NCBI RefSeq assembly: GCF_000412635.1
Contig: NZ_ASTG01000003.1
Location: 124,001 to 188,000, forward strand
DNA from: Sphingobium bisphenolivorans
GTDB taxonomy: Bacteria; Pseudomonadota; Alphaproteobacteria; Sphingomonadales; Sphingomonadaceae
DNA: 64,000 nt
Direction: 5' to 3'
Shown: piece after piece, positions 27,226-34,024 of the stretch
Numbering within the stretch: the first letter of the stretch is position 1
Layout: every line of letters starts with the position of its first letter
The notes under the pieces: generated by a model
Databases searched by the model: none
Told to the model about the DNA's origin: nothing
Seen by the model: the letters and a program-made list of their open reading frames with translations, nothing else
Made by a program: the position numbers and the translations under genes

Positions 27226-28415
27226 TGGACGAGCGGATAGGATGCGCGCCAGCCGCGACGGGTGCCGAGCGGGGTGGCTTCGGCCAGTTCGATGCGGAGC
27301 AGGTCGCCACCCTTGCGGGCGTGCCATTGGGCGAGCAGTGCTTCGGATTCGAGGGTGACGGCGTTGGCGACGAGGCGGGTGGGGCCGCCGGGGAGGGCGC
27401 AGAGCGTTTCGAGCAGCGCTTCGCTGAGCCCGCCACCGATGAAAATGGCTTCGGGCCGGACGCGGCCGGAGAGAATATCGGGAACGCGGCCTTCGATAAC
27501 GGTCAGACGGTCGACGCCGAGGCGGGCGGCGTTGGCGCGGGCGCGGGCAGCACGGGCGGGGTCGGCTTCGAAGGCGAGGGCCTGGGTCGAGGGGTGGCTG
27601 AGCAGCCATTCGATCGCGATCGAGCCGGAGCCGGCGCCGATGTCCCACAGCGTTTCATTGGGGCGGGGGGCAAGCGCGGAGAGGGTGAGGGCGCGGGCGG
27701 GACGCTTGGTGATCTGGCCGTCATGGTCGAACCAGTCGTCGGCGATGCCGCTGGCGCGGGGCAGGGTGCGGCCTTCCCCCGCGACGACGAGGCCGACGGC
27801 GACGGGATGGGCTATGTCGTCGGGGATAGGGTCGCTGGCCGTGAGGGTGCGGATGCGCTGGCGGGTGCCGCCGAGCGCTTCCATGATGTGCAGGGTCGAG
27901 GGGGCGAAGCCGTTGTCGCTGAGATAGCTGGCGAGCGACGCTACGGCGGGGCCGTCGCGCAGGAGGATGAGGAGGCGGGCGCCGGGGGCGAGATGTGGGC
28001 GCAGGTGGGTGAGCGGGGCGGCGTGGAGGCCGAGGCATTCGACGCTCTGGAGCGGCCAGCCGAGACGGGCCGCGGCGAGGCTGAAGGTGGAGGGGGTCGG
28101 GTGGGCGATCCACTCTGCGGGGTTCAGGTGGCGGGTGACGCTGCTGCCCGCGCCGAACCAGAAGGGGTCGCCGGACGCGAGCATGACGCTGGGCTCCCCG
28201 CGCCGGGCGAGCAGGGCCGGGAGGCCTTCGTCGAACGGGACTGGCCAGGGGCTATGGGCCGCTTTAAGGGGGGGCAGCAGCGCGAGGTGGCGGGCGGCTC
28301 CGGTAACGAAGCTGGCCTGTTCCAACGCGTTGCGGGCGGTTTCGGAGAGGCCTTCTGCGCCATCCTCGCCGATGCCGATGATCGTCAGCCACGGCCTGTC
28401 AGGAGTATCGGGCAT
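27207..28415 (-). CDS. cobL: precorrin-6Y C5,15-methyltransferase (decarboxylating)
   Basis: CobL is a two-domain enzyme that methylates C5 and C15 of precorrin-6Y and decarboxylates the C12 side chain. The 402-residue protein has an N-terminal CbiE-type tetrapyrrole methylase ([35 protein letters not shown]) and a C-terminal CbiT-type class I methyltransferase ([18 protein letters not shown] near residue 240). The start is ATG 28415, which has AAGGA eight bases upstream; ATG 28424 would add three residues. Its start codon overlaps that of the divergent cobK. Confidence 0.95.
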   Translation of the reverse strand: MPDTPDRPWLTIIGIGEDGAEGLSETARNALEQASFVTGAARHLALLPPLKAAHSPWPVPFDEGLPALLARRGEPSVMLASGDPFWFGAGSSVTRHLNPAEWIAHPTPSTFSLAAARLGWPLQSVECLGLHAAPLTHLRPHLAPGARLLILLRDGPAVASLASYLSDNGFAPSTLHIMEALGGTRQRIRTLTASDPIPDDIAHPVAVGLVVAGEGRTLPRASGIADDWFDHDGQITKRPARALTLSALAPRPNETLWDIGAGSGSIAIEWLLSHPSTQALAFEADPARAARARANAARLGVDRLTVIEGRVPDILSGRVRPEAIFIGGGLSEALLETLCALPGGPTRLVANAVTLESEALLAQWHARKGGDLLRIELAEATPLGTRRGWRASYPLVQWSVTL

Positions 28416-29163
28416 GTCCAACATCCTTATCCTGGGCGGGACGACCGAGGCGAGCGCCCTGGCGCGCGCGCTGGCGGAGCGGGGCGCAGACGCGGTGCTG
28501 AGCTATGCCGGGCGTACCGACAAGCCGAGGGCGCAGCCGGTGCCGGTGCGGATCGGCGGCTTTGGCGGGGTGGCGGGGCTGGTCGCTTATTTGAGGGAGC
28601 GGCAAGTGACGCATCTGGTGGACGCGACCCATCCCTTTGCGGCGCAGATGAGCACCCATGCGGTGGAGGCGGCGCACGAGGCCGGAGTGGCGCATATGGT
28701 GCTGAGCCGCCCGGCCTGGGTCGCGGGCGAAGGGGATCGCTGGACACGAGTGGCGGACATTGCCGGTGCGGTAGCCGCGTTGGCGGGCGAGGCGCGGCGT
28801 GTGATGCTGGCGCTGGGGCGAATGCATGTCGATGCCTTCGCCGCGCAGCCGCAGCACCATTATCTGCTGCGCTTCGTCGATCGGCCGGAGGAGGCGCCGG
28901 CGCTGCCGGATAACCATCTGATTATCGATCGCGGACCGTTCACCGTCGAAGGCGACATGCGGTTGATGCGCGAGCATCGGATCGACGTCGTGGTCGCGAA
29001 AAATGCGGGTGGCAGCGGCGCGGCAGCGAAGCTCGCGGCGGCGCGGGCGCTGGGGCTGCCGGTCATCATGATCGACCGGCCGCCCGCGCCGGCCGCTTTG
29101 GTCGTGCATGAGGTGGAGGCGGTGCTGGAGTGGCTCGGTCATGCGGCGTGCCGGGGCGTGTAG
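28414..29163 (+). CDS. cobK: precorrin-6A reductase
   Basis: CobK reduces precorrin-6A (6x) to precorrin-6B with NADPH. The 249-residue protein opens with [20 protein letters not shown] and has VTHLVDATHPFAAQMSTHAVEAA, ALGRMHVDAF and VVAKNAGGSGAAAKLAAARALGLPVIMIDRP, the family's conserved cluster. ATG 28414 has AGGAG at 28401-28405. It is the only gene on the plus strand within the ring-synthesis cluster. Its start overlaps the start of cobL and its end overlaps the end of cobJ by 25 bp, so its promoter must lie within cobL. Confidence 0.95.
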   Translation: MSNILILGGTTEASALARALAERGADAVLSYAGRTDKPRAQPVPVRIGGFGGVAGLVAYLRERQVTHLVDATHPFAAQMSTHAVEAAHEAGVAHMVLSRPAWVAGEGDRWTRVADIAGAVAALAGEARRVMLALGRMHVDAFAAQPQHHYLLRFVDRPEEAPALPDNHLIIDRGPFTVEGDMRLMREHRIDVVVAKNAGGSGAAAKLAAARALGLPVIMIDRPPAPAALVVHEVEAVLEWLGHAACRGV

Positions 29164-29888
29164 AGGATCGGCCGGCCGGGGCGGTCGATGAGGCGGGTCT
29201 GGCTCGAGCCGATGATCACCATGGTGCGCATGTCGGCCATGTCGGGCGTCGCCTGACCGAGGGTTGTGATGGCGAGTTGTTCCTCGGGCGTGGTCACCGC
29301 GCGGGCGAAAAGGATCAGGCGGTCGGGGCCGCATTCCTCGCGCAGGATGTCGAGGGTGCGGGCGAAACCTTCCGCGCGTGACTTCGAGCGGGGGTTGTAG
29401 AAGGCCATGGCGAAATCGGCCTGAGCGGCGAGGCGCAGGCGGCGCTCGATCAGCGGCCAGGGCTTGAGATTATCCGACAGGTTGATGGCGCAGAAATCAT
29501 GACCGAGCGGCGCGCCCGCGCGGGCGGCGGCGGCGAGCATGGCGGTGATGCCGGGGAAGACGCGGAGGTCGAGCGCGCGCCATTCGGGCGGGCCTGCCTC
29601 CAGCGCTTCGAACAGGGCCGAGGCCATGGCGAAGACGCCGGGATCGCCAGAGGAGACGATGACGACCCTGGCCCCCTGCGCGGCGAGGGTCAGGGCGTGG
29701 GCGGCGCGGTCCAGCTCCACCCGGTTGTCGCTGGGGTGGAGGGTAAGGCCGGGGCGCTGGGCCACGCGGGCGACATAGGGGATGTAGCCGATGACGTCGG
29801 TCGCTGCCGCGAGCGCTTCCGACACTTCCGGCGTGATGAGGGCCTGCGCGCCGGGGCCGAGGCCGGCGACGGCGATCCAGCCGCTCAC
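29139..29888 (-). CDS. cobJ: precorrin-3B C17-methyltransferase
   Basis: CobJ methylates C17 of precorrin-3B and brings about ring contraction to precorrin-4. The 249-residue protein shows VAGLGPGAQALITPEVSEALAAATDVIGYIPYV, VIVSSGDPGVFAMASALFEAL, VFPGITAMLAAAARAGAPLGHDFCAINLSD and MAFYNPRSKSR, all signature stretches. The start is GTG 29888, embedded in the cobI stop as GTGA. The open frame to 30296 is run-on through cobI. The 3' end overlaps the convergent cobK by 25 bp. Confidence 0.95.
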   Translation of the reverse strand: MSGWIAVAGLGPGAQALITPEVSEALAAATDVIGYIPYVARVAQRPGLTLHPSDNRVELDRAAHALTLAAQGARVVIVSSGDPGVFAMASALFEALEAGPPEWRALDLRVFPGITAMLAAAARAGAPLGHDFCAINLSDNLKPWPLIERRLRLAAQADFAMAFYNPRSKSRAEGFARTLDILREECGPDRLILFARAVTTPEEQLAITTLGQATPDMADMRTMVIIGSSQTRLIDRPGRPILYTPRHAA

Positions 29889-30607
29889 GGCCGGCGGCCC
29901 TGTCCGTGGATCAGCAGGATCGAGAAATAGGCGGTGACGCTGTCCGCCTCCATCAGCGGGGTGAGGCGCTGTTTGTCCATGGTCGCATATTCGACGAGCC
30001 AGGCGCAGTCCTGCTTGCCGGCGGCCTCGACCGCCCGGCGCAGCTTCGCGAGGTTGCGGCCGATCTTCATGACGACGAGCGCATTGGTGTCGTGGATGCG
30101 GCGGGTGAGTTCCTGTTCCGGGAGCGTCGCCATCAGGACGGTGAGCACGTCGTCGCCCCAGCTGATCGGCGTGCCGCTGGCGGTCCAGGCGCCGGACATG
30201 CCGGTAATGCCGGGGATGATGCGGACGGGGGCGAGGTCGGCGAGGCGGCTGTGCAGGTGCATGAAGCTGCCGTAGAAAAAAGGGTCGCCTTCGCACAGGA
30301 CGACGACGTCCTCGCCGGCGGCGGCGAGCCGGTGGAGATGGGCGGTGCAGTCGGCGTAGAAGGCGGACAGCGCTTCATTATAGCGCGGGTCGGTGAAGGG
30401 GATTTCGGTCGTGACCGGATATTCCATCGGAAATTCGATCGCGTCGGGACGGAGCATGCCTTCCACGATGCCCCGCGCCTGGCCGGAGCGGCCGGCCTTG
30501 CGGAAATAGGCGATGTGGCGGGCGGAGCGGATCAGGCGGTCGGCGCGCACGCTCATCAGGTCCTGCGCGCCGGGGCCGAGGCCCACGCCATGGATGGTGC
30601 CGCTCAT
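29885..30607 (-). CDS. cobI: precorrin-2 C20-methyltransferase
   Basis: CobI makes precorrin-3A from precorrin-2 with SAM. The 240-residue protein starts MSGTIHGVGLGPGAQDLMSVRADRLI and has VVVLCEGDPFFYGSFMHLHSRL, IIPGITGMSGAWTASGTPISWGDDVLTVLMATLPE and VVMKIGRNLAKLRRAVEAAG, a close family match. ATG 30607 overlaps the stop of cobH. It belongs to the cobG-cobH-cobI-cobJ unit behind riboswitch 2. Confidence 0.96.
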   Translation of the reverse strand: MSGTIHGVGLGPGAQDLMSVRADRLIRSARHIAYFRKAGRSGQARGIVEGMLRPDAIEFPMEYPVTTEIPFTDPRYNEALSAFYADCTAHLHRLAAAGEDVVVLCEGDPFFYGSFMHLHSRLADLAPVRIIPGITGMSGAWTASGTPISWGDDVLTVLMATLPEQELTRRIHDTNALVVMKIGRNLAKLRRAVEAAGKQDCAWLVEYATMDKQRLTPLMEADSVTAYFSILLIHGQGRRP

Positions 30608-31233
30608 TCGGCCGCACTCGCCAGCGCGTTGACGGCCGCGACGGTAATCGCGCTGCCGCCGAGCCTGCCCTCTACGATGCAGCAGGGCACGGGCTGCTCC
30701 TGCCAGAGCGCGTCCTTCGATTCCGCCGCGCCGACGAAGCCGACGGGGCAGCCGATGATGGCAGCGGGGCGAGGGCAGGCGGGGTCCTCCAGCATGTTGA
30801 GCAGGTGGAAGAGGGCGGTCGGCGCGTTGCCGATGGCGACCAGCGCGCCGGCGAGGTGCGGGCGCCAGAGCTCGAGCGCGGCGGCGGAGCGGGTGTTGGA
30901 CATGGCTTGCGCGAGGGCGGGGACCTGCGGGTCGTTCAGGGTGCAGAGGATCGGATTGGCGGCGGGGAGGCGCTTGACCGTGATCCCCTCCGACACCATG
31001 CGCGCGTCGCAGAGGATGGGGGCGCCCGCCTCCAGCGCTGCGATGGCGGCCTGCGCGAAGGTCGGGGAGAAGCGGATGTGCGGAGCGAGGGCGATGAGGC
31101 CCGCCGCGTGAATCATGCGGACGGCGACGCGCTCCTCCTCGGGTGAGAAGCGGGCCAGATCGGCTTCGGCCCGGATGGTGCGGAAGGACTGGCGGTAGAT
31201 CGCCGCGCCGTCGGTTTCGTAGAGATGGGGCAT
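30604..31233 (-). CDS. cobH: precorrin-8X methylmutase
   Basis: CobH moves the C11 methyl of precorrin-8x to C12, giving hydrogenobyrinic acid. The 209-residue protein contains GAAIYRQSFRTIRAEADLARF, MIHAAGLIALAPHIRFSP (the conserved catalytic His), LCDARMVSEGI, IGNAPTALFHLLNMLED and IIGCPVGFVGAAESKDAL. The start is ATG 31233, sharing one base with the stop of cobG (TGATG). The end overlaps cobI by 4 bp. Confidence 0.96.
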   Translation of the reverse strand: MPHLYETDGAAIYRQSFRTIRAEADLARFSPEEERVAVRMIHAAGLIALAPHIRFSPTFAQAAIAALEAGAPILCDARMVSEGITVKRLPAANPILCTLNDPQVPALAQAMSNTRSAAALELWRPHLAGALVAIGNAPTALFHLLNMLEDPACPRPAAIIGCPVGFVGAAESKDALWQEQPVPCCIVEGRLGGSAITVAAVNALASAAE

Positions 31234-32366
31234 CAGGAGGCTCCGAAAAGCGCGAATATCTGGTCGGGATCGAGGGCGGCTCTGTCGGGAGCCGATCCGG
31301 CGCGGGCGCTGCGGGCTAGGTCGAAGCGGCCTTCCCGACCGGTCAGCACGGTGTCTGAGGCGGCAGGGCGGGCGCAGCCCTTGGCGCAGCCCGATACATG
31401 GAGTGAGCCCTTGGCGTGAGGCGCCAGCCGGGCGGCGAGGTCGCGGGTGGCGACGCTCGCCTGCGGGCATAGCGGCGCGCCGGGGCAGGCATCTACCCGA
31501 AGCAGCGGGTCGTCCGGGCCGTGACGGGGGGCGGCGCTGCTGCCTTCAAGGATCAGGCCGCGCCATGGGGTGAGGCGGATCGCGCTCGCTCCCGTATCCG
31601 TGACGAGCGCGGCGAGCGCGTCGGCATGGATCTGGCCGAAGGGAATGCCGTGAAAGGGGCCGGGCGCGCAGGCAAGCGTCCGCATGAGGGGCCGCGGCGG
31701 AGCGGGCGCGATGTCGTGGCCCGGCGGCAGGGTGGCGCGGTGGCGGGCCATGCGGCCGGACGCGGCTCCATCGGTGGCGACGAACCAGCGGGTCAGGTCG
31801 ATCAGGGCGTCTACCGCCTGGGCGGTGGTGGTCGCGATGCCTTTATCGCGGCCGTCCGCGCGCAGGAGCAGGGTTGTGCCGGCGCTGCGTTCGATGCGGA
31901 AGTCGGCGGGCGTGCGCGACAGGGCGGGCGCGGGGCCCGCGTCGATGGCTATGCCCATTTTGGCGGGCAGATCGGGAAGCTCATCGATGCGGGCGAGGAG
32001 CGCCTTCGCGATAATGTGGCTGTCGTCGCCCGGGGACCAGTCGGGGTTGAGGATGATGTTGCGGCGGGCCTCACATGCAGGGTCGGGGTTGATGAGGCTG
32101 AGGGCGATCAACTGTTCGAGCAGCGGCATATGGGATTGATCGCTGACACCCCGCAACTGAAGGGCGGCGCGGTTGGTGAGGTCGATGAGGCCATTGCCAT
32201 GGTGCGTGGCGGCGTCGCACAGGCCAATCAGCTGGGCAGCCTTCAGTCGGCCGAGCGGCGCGCGCACGCGGACCAGCAGCCCATCGCCTGCCATCATCGG
32301 CCGCCATGCCGTGGGGCACCAGCCGCGAATGGCCGGGGCGGAGTCGATGCTCCGGGCGTCTGGCAC
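31233..32366 (-). CDS. cobG: precorrin-3B synthase
   Basis: CobG is the oxygen-using monooxygenase that turns precorrin-3A into precorrin-3B, the mark of the aerobic pathway. The 377-residue protein resembles a sulphite/nitrite reductase. It has IRGWCPTAWRPMMAGDGLLVRVRAPLGRL near the N-terminus and the 4Fe-4S ligand pattern CPGAPLC (C294, C300) plus SGCAKGC (C327, C331). The start is GTG 32366 because GGGAGG lies eight bases upstream. A TTG at 32411 would extend it by 15 residues but has poor spacing. It is the first gene after riboswitch 2. Confidence 0.93.
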   Translation of the reverse strand: MPDARSIDSAPAIRGWCPTAWRPMMAGDGLLVRVRAPLGRLKAAQLIGLCDAATHHGNGLIDLTNRAALQLRGVSDQSHMPLLEQLIALSLINPDPACEARRNIILNPDWSPGDDSHIIAKALLARIDELPDLPAKMGIAIDAGPAPALSRTPADFRIERSAGTTLLLRADGRDKGIATTTAQAVDALIDLTRWFVATDGAASGRMARHRATLPPGHDIAPAPPRPLMRTLACAPGPFHGIPFGQIHADALAALVTDTGASAIRLTPWRGLILEGSSAAPRHGPDDPLLRVDACPGAPLCPQASVATRDLAARLAPHAKGSLHVSGCAKGCARPAASDTVLTGREGRFDLARSARAGSAPDRAALDPDQIFALFGAS

Positions 32367-32444
32367 TGATATCACCTCCCACGTCGCGACGAGGGCCGGG
32401 AAGTTCCCCAACCGCTCCTAAACCGTCGCTCACGCGGAAAACCG

Positions 32445-32675
32445 AGCCGTGACCATCCCCTGGACCAAGGCAAGAGCGACCCTATGCGCCGGCAGGTATC
32501 CTGGCTTGCGGGTCACAGCATCGGCAGGGGCCTTCCCGGATCGCTCCAGTGGCTGACCTTGTCGGTCTTCCCAGCTCTGCTCGCCGCTCACAGTTGCAGG
32601 GACAGCCACGGATTTGGGAGTTTCCCCCCGCACCGCGTTCCCAATTAAGCCCCCATGCGGGGACACCGACGCGAT
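32445..32675 (-). promoter_or_regulatory. cobalamin riboswitch 2, controlling cobG-cobH-cobI-cobJ
   Basis: Read on the minus strand, the element has GTCCCTGCAACTGTGAGCGG, an L5 with GCCACTGG, and the B12 box GCAAGCCAGGATACCTGCC (around 32490-32510). A P13 segment at 32451-32481 follows, whose CCAGGGG loop can pair with L5. The 414-bp gap between bluB and cobG holds this element and one palindrome. A 7-bp inverted repeat (GTCGCTC/GAGCGAC; 32425-32431 with 32474-32480) encloses P13 and may belong to the expression platform. The same arrangement occurs at riboswitch 3. Confidence 0.93.
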
Positions 32676-32749
32676 CGATGGCGCGGGCCAAGCCCGTTCC
32701 GGCGCGCTTCATAGGGGCTGCGCGGAGGAAAGGGAAGGGGGTGGATTTT

Positions 32750-32772
32750 CCCTCTCCCACAAGGGGAGAGGG
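32750..32772. repeat. perfect palindrome downstream of bluB
   Basis: A perfect 9-bp inverted repeat (CCCTCTCCC at 32750-32758, GGGAGAGGG at 32764-32772) with a 5-nt loop lies 9 bp after the bluB stop. In the direction of bluB transcription it is not followed by a T run, so it is not a textbook terminator. It could end or protect the 3' end of the bluB message. Sequences of this type are common dispersed palindromes in proteobacteria. Confidence 0.6.
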
Positions 32773-32780
32773 AACAAGGG

Positions 32781-33422
32781 TCAACGCGTGACCACCACCG
32801 AATGCCAGTCGGTGCGATGTTCCCAGCCGCGGCGTTCGAGTTCGGGCGTGGCTTCCTCGCTGACGGGATAGCCGAGGCAGAGGAGGCCTAGGCAGCGCCA
32901 GTTTTCCGGGACCTCCAGCATGGCGTCCACGGTCGGCCGGTCGAGGATCGATACCCAGCCAAGCCCGATGCCGCGCGTGCGGGCGGCGAGCCAGATGGTA
33001 TGGATCGCCATCACGCAGCTGTAGCGTCGCGCTTCGGGCATGGTGATCGCGCCCAGCTTATGGCCCGTCTCCGTTTCCTCGTCGCAGTAGACGGCGAACA
33101 GCACCGGCGCTTCGCGCAGGCCGTGCAGTTTCAGGCTGCGATAGAGTTTTTCCTCTTCCCCCCGATAGATATTGCCGGCCCTTGCGATCTGCTCATCGAC
33201 GTGGACGGCAAGCTCCTCGCGCAGGGCCGGCGTTTCGATCCGGACGAAGCGCCACGGCTGCGACAGTCCGACCGACGGCGCATTATGGGCGAGTTCGAGC
33301 AGATGCTCGACTTCATCCTCCGGCAGCGCATCGGTGCGGAAATGACGCACGTCGCGCCGCGCCCGGATCAGCGCGTCGAAGGCGACCGCGTCGAAGGCGA
33401 GGGGGGTGCCGTTGGCTTTCAG
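32781..33422 (-). CDS. bluB: 5,6-dimethylbenzimidazole synthase, probable CTG start
   Basis: BluB breaks down reduced FMN with oxygen to make dimethylbenzimidazole, the base used by CobT. The nitroreductase-fold protein has DVRHFRTDALPEDEVEHLLELAHNAPSVGLSQPWRF, GIGLGWVSILD and CLGYPV. The family's N-terminal RRDVR, which contacts FMN phosphate, is encoded upstream of the GTG at 33350, and no ATG, GTG or TTG exists in frame before it. A CTG at 33422, overlapping the cobO stop as CTGA with AGGGA seven bases upstream, restores it and gives 213 residues. I therefore place the start there. If only GTG is used, the protein starts at 33350 and loses RRD. Confidence 0.88.
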   Translation of the reverse strand: MKANGTPLAFDAVAFDALIRARRDVRHFRTDALPEDEVEHLLELAHNAPSVGLSQPWRFVRIETPALREELAVHVDEQIARAGNIYRGEEEKLYRSLKLHGLREAPVLFAVYCDEETETGHKLGAITMPEARRYSCVMAIHTIWLAARTRGIGLGWVSILDRPTVDAMLEVPENWRCLGLLCLGYPVSEEATPELERRGWEHRTDWHSVVVTR

Positions 33423-34024
33423 AATTCGATCCCTGGCTGGGCCTTCACGCCGCTGCGGAAGGGATGTTTGATGAGCGTCATTTCGGTGACGAGATCGGCC
33501 GCCTCGACCAGCGCTTCGGGCGCATTGCGGCCGGTGATGAGGACATGCTTCATCTCCGACCGTCCGTTCACCGCCTCCAGCACTTCCTCGACCGGGAGAT
33601 AATCATAGCGAAGGACGATGTTGAGTTCATCGGCGAGGACCATGTCATAGGCGGGGTCGGCGATCATGCGTTTGACCTCATCCCACGCTTCGCGGGCCAG
33701 GGCAATGTCCCGCGTCTTGTCCTGCGTGTTCCAGGTGAAGCCTTCGCCCATGGGCTTGAACTCGACATTGTCGGGAAACGCATCGAACACGGCTTTTTCT
33801 CCCGTGGTCATCGCGCCCTTGACGAACTGGACGACCCCGACCTTCTTGCCGTGGCCGATGGAGCGCACGACCATGCCGAGCGCGGCCGTAGTCTTGCCCT
33901 TGCCCTTGCCGGTGTGGACGATCAGCAGGCCCTTTTCCTGGGTCTTGGTCGCCATGATCTTGTCATGGGCGGCCTGCTTCTTCTTCATCTTTTCGGCATG
34001 TTGTTCGGGCGTGCGGTCGATCAT
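33419..34024 (-). CDS. cobO: cob(I)yrinic acid a,c-diamide adenosyltransferase
   Basis: CobO transfers the adenosyl group of ATP to the reduced cobalt. The 201-residue protein has the P-loop GKGKGKTT at residues 39-46, then VVRSIGHGKKVGVVQFVKGAM, FTWNTQDKTRDIALAREAWDE, VLADELNIVLRYDYLPVEEVL and VLITGRNAPEALVEAADLVTEM, the BtuR/CobO signature. The start ATG 34024 overlaps the cobN stop. Its stop TGA overlaps the proposed bluB CTG start. Confidence 0.96.
   Translation of the reverse strand: MIDRTPEQHAEKMKKKQAAHDKIMATKTQEKGLLIVHTGKGKGKTTAALGMVVRSIGHGKKVGVVQFVKGAMTTGEKAVFDAFPDNVEFKPMGEGFTWNTQDKTRDIALAREAWDEVKRMIADPAYDMVLADELNIVLRYDYLPVEEVLEAVNGRSEMKHVLITGRNAPEALVEAADLVTEMTLIKHPFRSGVKAQPGIEF

Noticed and set aside
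26066-27648. Long minus-strand frames through cobE and cobL that suggest fused proteins with cobM
   Set aside because: The extensions are out-of-frame readings of neighbouring genes, rich in Arg and Pro; the family start motifs of CobM and CobE lie at 26848 and 27225.
32750-32772. Classical intrinsic terminator for bluB
   Set aside because: The stem is perfect, but no T tract follows in the transcription direction (AAAATCC instead), so it was listed as a palindrome only.
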